Assembly (NCBI GenBank): GCA_046331565.1
Contig: JAXLQP010000002.1
Span: 930,001 to 994,000, forward strand
Source of the DNA: DASRDU01 sp046331565
GTDB lineage: Bacteria > Acidobacteriota > Blastocatellia > RBC074
DNA length: 64,000 nucleotides
Reading direction: 5' to 3'
Part shown: positions 55,253 through 63,385 of the stretch, one piece after another
How positions within the stretch are numbered: position 1 is the first letter of the stretch
Layout of the letters: each line of letters starts with the position of its first letter
Program-made: the position numbers and the translations under genes
Notes under the pieces: model-generated
The model's input: the letters and a program-made list of their open reading frames with translations, nothing else
The model's database searches: none
Told to the model about the DNA's origin: nothing

Positions 55253-57265
55253 TCACTTTTGGACTGACTGCCACAACAACTCAGCCACATCCATCACCTT
55301 CACATCGCGCTCGCCTTTGCGCGCCTTGATGCTGTCTTCGAGCATTGTCATGCAGAACGGACAGCCGACGGCTACGACATCGGCATCGGTTTCGAGCGCC
55401 TGCCGCGCGCGCTCCTGATTCACGCGCTTGTCCGGCGGTTCGTCAACGAAGCTCATGCCACCGCCACCACCGCAGCAGAAGCTGTTATTGCGGCTGCGCT
55501 CCATTTCAACCAGCGCCGATTTTGAAGTGATCTGCACCAGCTCACGCGGCGCATCGTAAACGCCGTTGTGACGCCCCAGGTAACACGGATCGTGAAAGGT
55601 CACTTTCTGTTCTGCCTGCGCGGCGGGCGCGAGCTTCCCTTCGCTGACCAGCTTCGCCAGAAATTCGCTGTGATGAAACACCTCGTAATGCCCGCCGAAT
55701 TGCGGGTATTCGTTGCGAAAGGTATTGAAGCAGTGCGGGCAGGAAGTGACGATCTTTTTGACGCCGTAGCTGTTGAGCTTTGCGGTGTTCTCCTTCGCCA
55801 GCAGCTCGAAGAGAAATTCATTGCCGATGCGTCGCGCCGGGTCGCCGGTGCATTTTTCCTCGCGGCCCAGAATGGCGAATTTCACTCCGGCCTGTTCAAG
55901 CAGTTGCGCCGTCGCGCGCACGACTTTCTGATTGCGTTCGAGCAGCGCGCCGCCGCAACCAACCCACAACAGCACTTCGGCGTCACGCGCTTCACTGATC
56001 GTTCTGACATTCAACCCGTCGGCCCAGTCCAGCCGCGAAGCCTGCGTGCCGCGAAACGGATGACCGCGCGATTCAAGCGAAGTCACCGCATCCTGCATCG
56101 TCTCAGGGAAGTCGGCCTCCTCCATCACCAGATAACGCCGCATCTCAACAATCTTCGGCATCTGTTCGATGAAGACCGGACACGCTTCCACACACGCGCC
56201 GCAGGTTGTACAGGCCCAGAGCGCATCAGGCGAAGTCGCAGGCACAGTGCCGATAATTGCAGATTGCTGCTCACCGGCATCCATCCCCCATCCCCCATCC
56301 CCCATCCCCTGATGCATCAGATTCCGCAATTCAAGAATGATGTCGCGTGGCGAGAGCGTTTTGCCGACCGTGTTCGCGGGACAGACCGATGTGCAGCGAC
56401 CGCATTCGGTGCAGGCGTCAAAATCAACCAGGTCTTTCCACGTAAACCCGGCCAGCGAATTGACGCCGAGCTTTTCAGCCTTCTCAAAATCAATTGCCTT
56501 AAGCGATGCGCCCGACGGATAAAGCGGGGCGGTGTAGATGTTGAGCGGCCCCGTGATGACGTGCAGCATCTTCGTGTAAGGCACCCATGCGAGAAAGCCG
56601 AAAAACAGCATCGCGTGCGTCCACCAGACAGTCGCGTGCGCGGCGCGCAGAACTGCTTCGCTCATCACCGGCTTTGACATCAGCGCGACCAGATAACCAA
56701 ATGGCGACCATGCGCCCCACGGATCATTCGTTGCCGCAATTCGCCAGCCTTCGATCAGAAAGCCGGTCAGCACGATCACAAAAATCAGCGCCAGAATCAG
56801 ATTCGCTTCACTGGTGTAAACCAGTTTCTTCGGCTTCAGGCTCAGCCGCCGCCACAGCGCAATGCCGGTGCCCGCGAGCGTCAGCGCGCCAAACACATCA
56901 ACCGTGAACGACTGAAACCAGAGGTAAAAGCCGTCGCGCATGATGTCCAGCCCGAAATCGTGATGCAGCATCACAACCGTCGTGGCCGCTGTCAGAATGA
57001 TGAAGCCCGTGAAGATGAAGGTATGAAAGACGGCAGCATAACGTTCGCGCACGGTGCGTTGCTGTGCCGCTGCATTTTTGAGGAGCATCAGCAGTCGCTC
57101 AAGCGGGCGATCAAAGCGATTCGCGGGCAGGCCGCGCACCCACGTTTCCAGCCGTTGATAAAAGCCATTCGCCGCCGTCAGCAGCGCCAGCGCAAACAAC
57201 ACATACAGCAGCCACGAATGGCTGATGTTCCACAAAACTTCGCGTGTCGGGGAGGTCTGATTCAT
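55253..57265 (-). CDS. membrane-bound FeS oxidoreductase (ETF:menaquinone oxidoreductase, EMO-type)
   Basis: A 670-residue protein: an N-terminal cytochrome b/NarI-like membrane domain (five or six helices to about residue 240), then a two [4Fe-4S] ferredoxin domain (CTECGRCTSVCPANTVGK near 290; CTTCGACVEACPVFIEQMP near 350), and two CCG cysteine-rich domains (LWVGCGGALLERNQK near 435; NSFCCGGGGGMSFVDEPP near 610) as in HdrD/GlpC. Proteins like this, encoded beside etfAB, transfer electrons from reduced ETF to menaquinone in Acidobacteria and syntrophs. A 28-bp heptamer insertion (56282-56309) gives a Gly/Met-rich loop between the two ferredoxin motifs. No Shine-Dalgarno at ATG 57265. Confidence 0.88.
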   Translation of the reverse strand: MNQTSPTREVLWNISHSWLLYVLFALALLTAANGFYQRLETWVRGLPANRFDRPLERLLMLLKNAAAQQRTVRERYAAVFHTFIFTGFIILTAATTVVMLHHDFGLDIMRDGFYLWFQSFTVDVFGALTLAGTGIALWRRLSLKPKKLVYTSEANLILALIFVIVLTGFLIEGWRIAATNDPWGAWSPFGYLVALMSKPVMSEAVLRAAHATVWWTHAMLFFGFLAWVPYTKMLHVITGPLNIYTAPLYPSGASLKAIDFEKAEKLGVNSLAGFTWKDLVDFDACTECGRCTSVCPANTVGKTLSPRDIILELRNLMHQGMGDGGWGMDAGEQQSAIIGTVPATSPDALWACTTCGACVEACPVFIEQMPKIVEMRRYLVMEEADFPETMQDAVTSLESRGHPFRGTQASRLDWADGLNVRTISEARDAEVLLWVGCGGALLERNQKVVRATAQLLEQAGVKFAILGREEKCTGDPARRIGNEFLFELLAKENTAKLNSYGVKKIVTSCPHCFNTFRNEYPQFGGHYEVFHHSEFLAKLVSEGKLAPAAQAEQKVTFHDPCYLGRHNGVYDAPRELVQITSKSALVEMERSRNNSFCCGGGGGMSFVDEPPDKRVNQERARQALETDADVVAVGCPFCMTMLEDSIKARKGERDVKVMDVAELLWQSVQK
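56282..56309. repeat. in-frame heptamer run inside the FeS oxidoreductase gene
   Basis: Four exact copies of CATCCCC on the plus strand (GGGGATG on the coding strand), preceded by GGCATC. Because 7 is not a multiple of 3, the coding frame cycles through it and adds MGDGGWGMD-like residues after the first ferredoxin motif. There is no complementary arm nearby. Reading frame is kept by 28+2 bases. Confidence 0.9.
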
Positions 57266-57314
57266 CGAAACAAAAAAACAGAAACGAACAAATCGCCAGT
57301 GCTGATGCGCGCCT

Positions 57315-58289
57315 TTATCCCTGCTGCTTCAGCGCAGCCAGTTTTTCTTTGAGCAGCGGCACGACCTTGCGGTAATCCTCGACGATGCCGAAGCGGCAGT
57401 GCTTGAAGATCGGCGCATCCTTGTCAATGTTGATGGCGGCGATGCACTTTGCATCCGAGATGCCCGCCAGGTGCTGGCTCGCGCCGTGAATCGCAATCGC
57501 CAGATACAAACCAGGCGCAACCTTTTTGCCGGTCTGTCCGACCTGCCACGAAGGCGGAACCCATCCGGCATCGCACGCCGCCCGCGAAGCCGCAACCTGC
57601 GCGCCCATCAGCGCCGCCAGCACTTTCAAATCCTCGAACGGTTCAGGCCCGCCCAGTCCCCGCCCGCCTGAAACAATCACCTGCGCATCTTCAAGCCGCG
57701 CTTCGCCGGTTGATTCCGTGCGGCGTTCGATGATGCGCACCGGCAGATCAGCAGGCAGTTCAACTGCGGCCTGAGTAACCGTCGCAGCTTCGGCCCGCGC
57801 AGGCGCAGGATCAAAAGCGCGAGCGCGCAGCCAGACCACGCCGGGCGAACGTTTGAGTTCAATCACAGCCTGAGCCTTGCCGCCATAGACGCTGCGAGTC
57901 ACGCGCAAATGACCATCACTGATTTTCAAATCCAGCCCGTCACCGACCGCGCTGCCGCCCAGACGATGCGCCAGTCGCGGCGCAAGCTCCTGGCTGTAAG
58001 TGTCATTGCCAAGCAGCACCGCGCGCGGCGAAAGAGCTTTGCAAACCTGCGCCAGCGCGCTCAGATAATTTTCCGGCTGATATTCGGCCAGTGACGGATG
58101 ATCGGCAACCGTGACCGCATCAGCGACCGCTTTGACGGCATCAGTCATGGCGGCATCAGGCGCGCCGATGATAACTGCGTGCAACTGATCGCCTGATTCA
58201 GCCGCCAGTTTGCGGCCCGCACCTGCAATTCCCTGCGCTGCACGGTCGTATCCGGCAGCGGCAAATAAAGTAATGATGATTACGCTCAT
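57315..58289 (-). CDS. etfA: electron transfer flavoprotein alpha subunit
   Basis: A 324-residue EtfA. The N-domain covers residues 1-190; the C-terminal FAD domain has VIVSGGRGLGGPEPFEDLKV, CDAGWVPPSWQVGQTGKKVA, PGLYLAIAIHGASQHLAGIS and AAINIDKDAPIFKHCRFGIV, all hallmarks of FAD binding. It accepts electrons from the acyl-CoA dehydrogenases and passes them to the EMO-type oxidoreductase, 49 bp downstream. etfB is separated from it by two unrelated genes. Confidence 0.96.
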   Translation of the reverse strand: MSVIIITLFAAAGYDRAAQGIAGAGRKLAAESGDQLHAVIIGAPDAAMTDAVKAVADAVTVADHPSLAEYQPENYLSALAQVCKALSPRAVLLGNDTYSQELAPRLAHRLGGSAVGDGLDLKISDGHLRVTRSVYGGKAQAVIELKRSPGVVWLRARAFDPAPARAEAATVTQAAVELPADLPVRIIERRTESTGEARLEDAQVIVSGGRGLGGPEPFEDLKVLAALMGAQVAASRAACDAGWVPPSWQVGQTGKKVAPGLYLAIAIHGASQHLAGISDAKCIAAINIDKDAPIFKHCRFGIVEDYRKVVPLLKEKLAALKQQG

Positions 58290-58335
58290 AGAAACAGAAG
58301 GATTTCTTCAGATTTGACGGGTAATTTCTTCAGCT

Positions 58336-58566
58336 TCAGAAACTCACCTGATAGCCATGCACATCCATTGCTTCTTCGTTCAGATCGTCAGCGCGGCGAT
58401 TGATGATTTCCAGATCGCGCGCGTTCTGCTGCTGGCGAATGAGCTGTGCAATGTAATTTCGCAGCGCTGCCTCGATGAACTCAGAGCGGTTTTTGTGCTG
58501 GCCTGACAGTTTGTCAATGGCCCTGAGCAGATCCTTTGAAATGGTGACGGAAGTTCTGACTCTCAT
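58336..58566 (-). CDS. ribbon-helix-helix (CopG/MetJ-type) DNA-binding protein
   Basis: A 76-residue protein with RVRTSVTISKDLLRAIDKLS followed by the helical GQHKNRSEFIEAALRNYIAQ, the ribbon-helix-helix pattern. Such proteins are dimeric repressors or toxin-antitoxin antitoxins. The C-terminal half (QQNARDLEIINRRADDLNEE AMDV) is acidic and could bind a toxin, but no toxin-like gene is adjacent; 46 bp downstream is etfA. Either orphan antitoxin or local repressor. Confidence 0.8.
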   Translation of the reverse strand: MRVRTSVTISKDLLRAIDKLSGQHKNRSEFIEAALRNYIAQLIRQQQNARDLEIINRRADDLNEEAMDVHGYQVSF

Positions 58567-58617
58567 AGCCTGGTATTATCGCACCGGAGTTATCTGAACG
58601 CAGCCACTCTGTACCGC

Positions 58618-59958
58618 TTAACGCATCGTCGTCTGAGTCAGCGCTGATGGTTTCGCCTGATCGGTGATGGCCTGATTGGTCAGCACCTGAAAATCCTGAC
58701 GAATGTTGATGTGCGTATACGGAATGACCTGCGTCATCATAATGCCGATCAGTTCTTCCTTCGGATCAACCCAGAAATAAGTGCAGAACGCGCCGCCCCA
58801 GCCGTACTGCCCGACGGAACCCGCAATGGCTGCCTGGCCCAGATCCTTCACAACGCTGTAACCAAGCCCGAATCCGTAACCCGGCCCGGTCAGCCAGACG
58901 GGCAGATCACCGATGTGATTGACCGTCATCAGTTCGACCGTCTTGCGGCCCAGGATGCGCACGCCGTCGAGTTCGCCGCCGTTGAGCATCATCTGATGAA
59001 AGCGCAGGTAATCGCTCGCGGTCGAAACCAGCCCGCCCGCGCCTGAAAAATAAACGTGCGGCTCTTTGACAAAACGGCTTTCGGCGGTCGGCGCTTCGAG
59101 CAGTTTGATTTTGTTGCCGTTCTTTTCATCGGGCTGATAAACGGCGGCGAAGCGGCTGAGCTTTGATGCAGGCAGATAGAAATGCGTGTCGTTCATCTTC
59201 AGCGGCTCGAAGATGCGCTTGCGCAGAAAATCATCCAGCGTCAGGCCTGAAATCACTTCGACCAGTCGCCCGACCACATCCGTCGCCGGGCCGTATTCCC
59301 ACGCCTCGCCCGGATGAAAGTTGAGCGGCATTGCCGCCAGGCGTTTGACCGCATCACCGATGGTGTCATTCGGATTTTTGCGTCCGTAAACTTTGCTGTA
59401 CTCAGGCTGCGTGATGCCGCGATACGAATTCGGAAAGCCAGCCGTGTGCGTCAGGACGTGCTTGAAAGTGATCGGGCGCGCCGCAGGCACCAGTTTGATC
59501 GGCGCGCCGATGCGTTCATCGGGCGGCGCAATCTGCGCCACCTTCATATTCGCAAATTCGGGCAGGAACTTTGCAATCGGGTCGGAGAGCAGAAAGTGCC
59601 CTTCTTCATAAAGCATCATCAGCGCGACCGACGCAATCGGCTTCGTCATCGAAGCGATGCGAAAGATGGTGTCAGTCGTCATCGGCGCTTTCGCTTCAGC
59701 ATCACGATAACCGACAGCGTCGAAGTAAACGACGCGCCCGCGCCGCGCTACCAGCGTCACTACGCCGGGCACCAGCCCCTTGTCAACATACCGCTGCATC
59801 GCCGTGTGAATGCGACTGAGCCGCTCCGCTGACATCCCGACCTCTTCAGGCTTCGCCACAGGCAGCTTTGCCGCAGACTGCGCCGCTACGCGCCCGTCAC
59901 CAGTAGCGAGTGAAAACAGCATGGCCGCAATCAGCGAGAGAACAACAATGCGTTTCAT
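58618..59958 (-). CDS. exported serine hydrolase (beta-lactamase class C fold)
   Basis: A 446-residue exported protein with a signal peptide (VVLSLIAAMLFSLATGDG, cleavage near residue 25). Beta-lactamase/EstB fold: SxxK as SMTKPIASVALMM (Ser near 103), a Tyr motif near WEYGPATDVVG, LTHTAGFPNSY. The C-terminal KTGG/HxG triad is replaced by YGWGGAFCTYFWVDPKEELI. These act as esterases or D-aminopeptidases. It interrupts the etf cluster between the RHH gene and etfB. Confidence 0.88.
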   Translation of the reverse strand: MKRIVVLSLIAAMLFSLATGDGRVAAQSAAKLPVAKPEEVGMSAERLSRIHTAMQRYVDKGLVPGVVTLVARRGRVVYFDAVGYRDAEAKAPMTTDTIFRIASMTKPIASVALMMLYEEGHFLLSDPIAKFLPEFANMKVAQIAPPDERIGAPIKLVPAARPITFKHVLTHTAGFPNSYRGITQPEYSKVYGRKNPNDTIGDAVKRLAAMPLNFHPGEAWEYGPATDVVGRLVEVISGLTLDDFLRKRIFEPLKMNDTHFYLPASKLSRFAAVYQPDEKNGNKIKLLEAPTAESRFVKEPHVYFSGAGGLVSTASDYLRFHQMMLNGGELDGVRILGRKTVELMTVNHIGDLPVWLTGPGYGFGLGYSVVKDLGQAAIAGSVGQYGWGGAFCTYFWVDPKEELIGIMMTQVIPYTHINIRQDFQVLTNQAITDQAKPSALTQTTMR

Positions 59959-59979
59959 CGGGATGCCTCCTCGGATCGT

Positions 59980-60105
59980 GAACCACGAAGGGCACGAAGA
60001 ACACGAAGGGGAAGAAAGTAAAGGGGAAGAGGAGAAAAGCAGAAGCTGGTTTTATGCGTTCCCTTCTCTTTCTGTTCTTCGTGTTCTTTGTGTTCTCCGT
60101 GGTTC
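59980..60105. repeat. nonamer-based inverted repeat (CACGAAGGG type, second copy)
   Basis: The left side (59980-60012) reads CACGAAGGG CACGAAGAA CACGAAGGG, the right side (about 60071-60105) the complementary TTCTTCGTG TTCTTTGTG TTCTCCGTG. Pairing is imperfect, unlike the 52445 copy, which shares the same units. It lies between the serine hydrolase and etfB genes. Confidence 0.85.
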
Positions 60106-60137
60106 GATTTGTATTGTCTTCAAAGTAACTGCTCAGA

Positions 60138-60944
60138 TCACATCGCCTGTGTGACTTCGATTATGCGCCGGGCCAGTTGATCAACTTTCGCTTCCAGCGA
60201 ATCGCCGGAAACAAATTCACAGGTCGTGTCCTTCACGGGGATGCCGAGTTCGACGACTTCGTAATAGCTGTTGCCTGCGCGTGCTTCAGCGGCATCAATG
60301 CCGAGTTCATCGAGCGTCAGTTTACCCAGCGGCTGGCGAAACGACATCATTACATCGCGGGTTTTCGGCACACGCGGCACGTTCTGATCGTTGTTGGTGA
60401 TGGTCAGCACGACCGGCGTTTTCGCTTCGACGATTTCAAAGCCGGTATCGGTCTGCCGACGCAGCTTCAGCCGGTCGCCGTTCAGTTCGATTGAATCAAC
60501 AAACGCCACGCAGGGCAGGCCGAGTTCTTCAGCGAGCAGGCCGCCCGTCTGCCCCACGCCCCAGTCGCCGGATTCGCGCCCGACCATAATCACGTCAGGC
60601 ACACCGTCTTTGCGAATCGCCGCTGCCAGCACACGCGCCACCGCGAGCGGATCAGGATGCGCGCGACCATCGTTGATGACTAGCGTTGCGGCATCAGCCT
60701 TCATCGCCAGCGCCTTGCGCAATGAATCCTCGGCGCTCTCGGCTCCGAACGACAGCGCGGTGATGTGACCGCCGCCAGCCTTCTCTTTGAATTGCAGCGC
60801 CGTTTCCAGCGCGTTTTCACAGAAGATGTTCGTCACCAGACTGGCCGAACCGCGCACGGCTTCCTTCGCTTCAGCGTCAACGCGAAAGTCCCGCGCCGGA
60901 ATTTCAGGATCAGGAATTTGTTTCAGACAAACAATGATTTTCAT
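60138..60944 (-). CDS. etfB: electron transfer flavoprotein beta subunit
   Basis: A 268-residue EtfB. KIIVCLKQIPDPEIPARDFR, then the AMP/FAD-interface segments (EKAGGGHITALSFGAESAED, DVIMVGRESGDWGVGQTGGL with LLAEELGLPCVAFVDSIEL) and VPRVPKTRDVMMSFRQPLGK are characteristic. It forms a heterodimer with EtfA (57315). The start codon at 60944 touches a heptamer repeat, with no Shine-Dalgarno. Separation of etfA and etfB by two genes is unusual. Confidence 0.95.
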   Translation of the reverse strand: MKIIVCLKQIPDPEIPARDFRVDAEAKEAVRGSASLVTNIFCENALETALQFKEKAGGGHITALSFGAESAEDSLRKALAMKADAATLVINDGRAHPDPLAVARVLAAAIRKDGVPDVIMVGRESGDWGVGQTGGLLAEELGLPCVAFVDSIELNGDRLKLRRQTDTGFEIVEAKTPVVLTITNNDQNVPRVPKTRDVMMSFRQPLGKLTLDELGIDAAEARAGNSYYEVVELGIPVKDTTCEFVSGDSLEAKVDQLARRIIEVTQAM

Positions 60945-61042
60945 AGTGGATAGTGGTCAGTGGTTAGTGGTCAGTGGTCAGTAAAAGCCCACAATCTGTC
61001 CTTGCTTTTTACTAACCACTAACCACCAGCCACTAACCACTG
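60945..61042. repeat. heptamer-based inverted repeat (AGTGGTC type)
   Basis: Left arm from 60945: AGTGGAT AGTGGTC AGTGGTT AGTGGTC AGTGGTC AGT; right arm 61011-61042: ACTAACC ACTAACC ACCAGCC ACTAACC ACTG. It begins at the very first base upstream of the etfB start codon and reaches to 4 bp from the stop of the aldehyde dehydrogenase gene, so it is the entire intergenic region. Confidence 0.9.
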
Positions 61043-61046
61043 TTTT

Positions 61047-62492
61047 TCAGAGCTGGAGAGATTTCACTTCGAGATATTCTTCGAGGCCGAATCTGCCGAA
61101 TTCGCGCCCGTTGCCCGATTGTTTGTAGCCGCCGAACGGAGCCATCGGATTGAATCTGCCGCCGTTGATATCCACCTGTCCGGTGCGCAGGCGGCGAGCC
61201 ACGCGCTTTGCCCGTTCAGGATCGCCTGACCAGACGCCTCCGGCCAGACCATAGATCGTGTCGTTGGCAATGCGCACGGCGTCGTCTTCGTCTTCGTAAG
61301 GAATGATCGAAAGCACCGGGCCGAAGATTTCTTCCTGGGCGATGGTCATTTTGTTACTGACGTTGGCGAAGATCGTCGGGCGCACGAAATAGCCTGTGTT
61401 CAGGCCTTCGGGCGCGTCAGTGCCGCCAGTGACCAGAGTCGCGCCTTCTTCAATTCCCTTTTTGATGTAATTGATGACGCGCTCGCGCTGCGTGGCTGAA
61501 ATCAGCGGGCCGAGTCTGGTTTTCTCACTTGCCGGATCGCCGGGCGTGAATTTTTCGGCAGTGGCTTTGGCAATCTGCACGGCTTCATCGTGGCGCGATT
61601 TCGGCACCAGCATGCGCGTCAGCGCCGAGCAGGTCTGGCCGGAATTGAAATAACAGTTCGCCACGCCGCTGCTGACGGCTTTGGCAAAGTCGGCGTCATC
61701 CAGAATCACATTGGCCGACTTGCCGCCCAGTTCGAGCGCAACGCGCTTGACCGTTTGCGCGGCCAGTTCGCTGACTCGTTTGCCTGCGCGCGTCGAACCG
61801 GTGAACGAAACCATATCCACATCGGGATGCGCGGCCAGCGCTTCGCCCACGACCGGGCCGTAACCGGTCACCAGATTGAAGACTCCGGCGGGCAGTCCGA
61901 CTTCATCGAGAATTTCGGCAAGCACAAAAGCGGTGAGCGGCGCGACTTCGCTGGGCTTGACGACGACGGTGCAACCGGCAGCGAGCGCGGGGCCGATTTT
62001 GGCCGTGATCTGATGCAGCGGAAAATTCCAGGGCGTGATGCAGCCGACCACGCCAATCGGTTCGCGCACGATCAGCGAATTACCCGACTTTTCCTCGAAC
62101 TGATATTCACCGAGCAGCTTTGCATACTGCCCGATGTCTGAAACCGGCAATCCGGCCTGCACGGCAATGGCGAGCGGCTTCGGCATTCCGACTTCACTGA
62201 TGATGATCTCAGCAATTTCATCGCGGCGCACAGCCAGTTTGTCGGCAATCGCCTGCAAGAAACGCGCGCGTTCAGCAACCGGAGTCACTGACCACGATTC
62301 AAACGCGGCGTTCGCGGCGGCTACTGCCGCGTTGATGTCGTCGGCTGTGCCTTCGGGAATGCGGCCCATGACTTCTTCAGTCGTCGAGTTGATGACATCA
62401 ATCATCCCGGTGCCGGTTGAAGCCACCCACTGGCCGTTAATATAGAGTTTGTCCTGAATCCTCACATTAGTGCTGGCGGCAGTTGCAGACAT
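61047..62492 (-). CDS. NAD(P)-dependent aldehyde dehydrogenase
   Basis: A 481-residue aldehyde dehydrogenase. The active-site segment VALELGGKSANVILDD carries the general base Glu, and the catalytic cysteine is in CYFNSGQTCSALTRM (near 285). NAD-binding GCITPWNFPLHQITAKIGPA and VSFTGSTRAGKRV are also clear. Fits oxidation of fatty or short aldehydes to acids, consistent with the acyl-CoA oxidation cluster. GGGAG precedes ATG 62492. The substrate range is unknown. Confidence 0.94.
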   Translation of the reverse strand: MSATAASTNVRIQDKLYINGQWVASTGTGMIDVINSTTEEVMGRIPEGTADDINAAVAAANAAFESWSVTPVAERARFLQAIADKLAVRRDEIAEIIISEVGMPKPLAIAVQAGLPVSDIGQYAKLLGEYQFEEKSGNSLIVREPIGVVGCITPWNFPLHQITAKIGPALAAGCTVVVKPSEVAPLTAFVLAEILDEVGLPAGVFNLVTGYGPVVGEALAAHPDVDMVSFTGSTRAGKRVSELAAQTVKRVALELGGKSANVILDDADFAKAVSSGVANCYFNSGQTCSALTRMLVPKSRHDEAVQIAKATAEKFTPGDPASEKTRLGPLISATQRERVINYIKKGIEEGATLVTGGTDAPEGLNTGYFVRPTIFANVSNKMTIAQEEIFGPVLSIIPYEDEDDAVRIANDTIYGLAGGVWSGDPERAKRVARRLRTGQVDINGGRFNPMAPFGGYKQSGNGREFGRFGLEEYLEVKSLQL

Positions 62493-62601
62493 TTCTTTTT
62501 CTCCCGTTGATTGACAGAGAATGAGGTGGAGGCATAGCCTTACCGACCGGCAGGTAAATTGTCAAGACGCCGGATCAGACTCCGATTCAGAAAGGCCGAT
62601 T

Positions 62602-63240
62602 ATGAACAGAAAACTGCTTGCCGGAATGGCAGCCATGCTGCTGTTGTGCCCTGTCTTTACAGCCAGCGGACAACAATCAGCCGGAGCAAATCCCAGAATG
62701 AGCAAAGCGGACAGAGACAAAGTCATCAGGCTCCTGCACGAATCTGAACAGGAAACACTCGATGCCATCAAGAATGTCAGCGAAGCGCAATGGACATTCA
62801 AACCCGCGCCCGGCAGATGGTCAGTCGGCGAAGTGAGCGAACACATTCTGCTGGCCGAAGGGCTGCTGTTTGCGCAGGTCGAAAAGGCTCTGGCCGCGCC
62901 CGTCAATCCTGAATGGGAAACAAAGACAAAGGGCAAAACCGAATTTCTTGAAGAGGTGATGGCTCCGCGCAAGGGTCGTGCTCAGGCACCCGAATCAATT
63001 GTGCCGAGCGGCAAAATGACCAGAGCAGACTTCATCAAAAAGTTTCAGGAGATTCGCGCCAGGACGCTGAAGTTTGCTGAAACGACTGACCAGCCGCTCA
63101 AGGCGCATACTGCCGAACATCCGTTTCCGGTCTTCAATACGCTCAATGCATATCAGTGGCTGATCTACATTCCGCTGCACAATCAGCGGCACAACAAACA
63201 GATTGCCGAAGTGATGGCCACTAACGGCTATCCAAAATGA
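62602..63240 (+). CDS. exported DinB-like protein
   Basis: A 212-residue protein with a signal peptide (KLLAGMAAMLLLCPVFTASG) and a DinB/YfiT-type four-helix bundle: ESEQETLDAIKNVSEAQWTF, PAPGRWSVGEVSEHILLAEG, and IYIPLHNQRHNKQIAEVMA with His residues that form the metal site (EHIL, HNQRHNKQ). DinB proteins are metal-dependent, often thiol transferases; the exported form is less usual. Start at ATG 62602 fits the signal peptide. Confidence 0.82.
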   Translation: MNRKLLAGMAAMLLLCPVFTASGQQSAGANPRMSKADRDKVIRLLHESEQETLDAIKNVSEAQWTFKPAPGRWSVGEVSEHILLAEGLLFAQVEKALAAPVNPEWETKTKGKTEFLEEVMAPRKGRAQAPESIVPSGKMTRADFIKKFQEIRARTLKFAETTDQPLKAHTAEHPFPVFNTLNAYQWLIYIPLHNQRHNKQIAEVMATNGYPK

Positions 63241-63245
63241 TTGCG

Positions 63246-63357
63246 CATCAGACATTCTCAATTCTCCATTTTCAATTCTCCATTCACCTGCAAAGTGCAG
63301 CATTCCTTATCTGCCAGGAATGGAGAATTGAAAATGGAGAATTGAGAATGTCTGATG
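63246..63357. repeat. heptamer-based perfect inverted repeat (ATTCTCC type)
   Basis: Arms 63246-63285 and 63318-63357 are exact complements over 40 bp (the longest of the family here), loop 32 nt. Period 7 inside: ATTCTCA ATTCTCC ATTTTCA ATTCTCC ATTC. It lies between the DinB-like and ceramidase-like genes. Confidence 0.92.
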
Positions 63358-63385
63358 GCGAAGCATCCGGTTTCAATCAGGCGCA

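Noticed and set aside
58336..58566. Toxin-antitoxin module at the RHH gene
   Set aside because: No toxin-like gene adjacent on either side.
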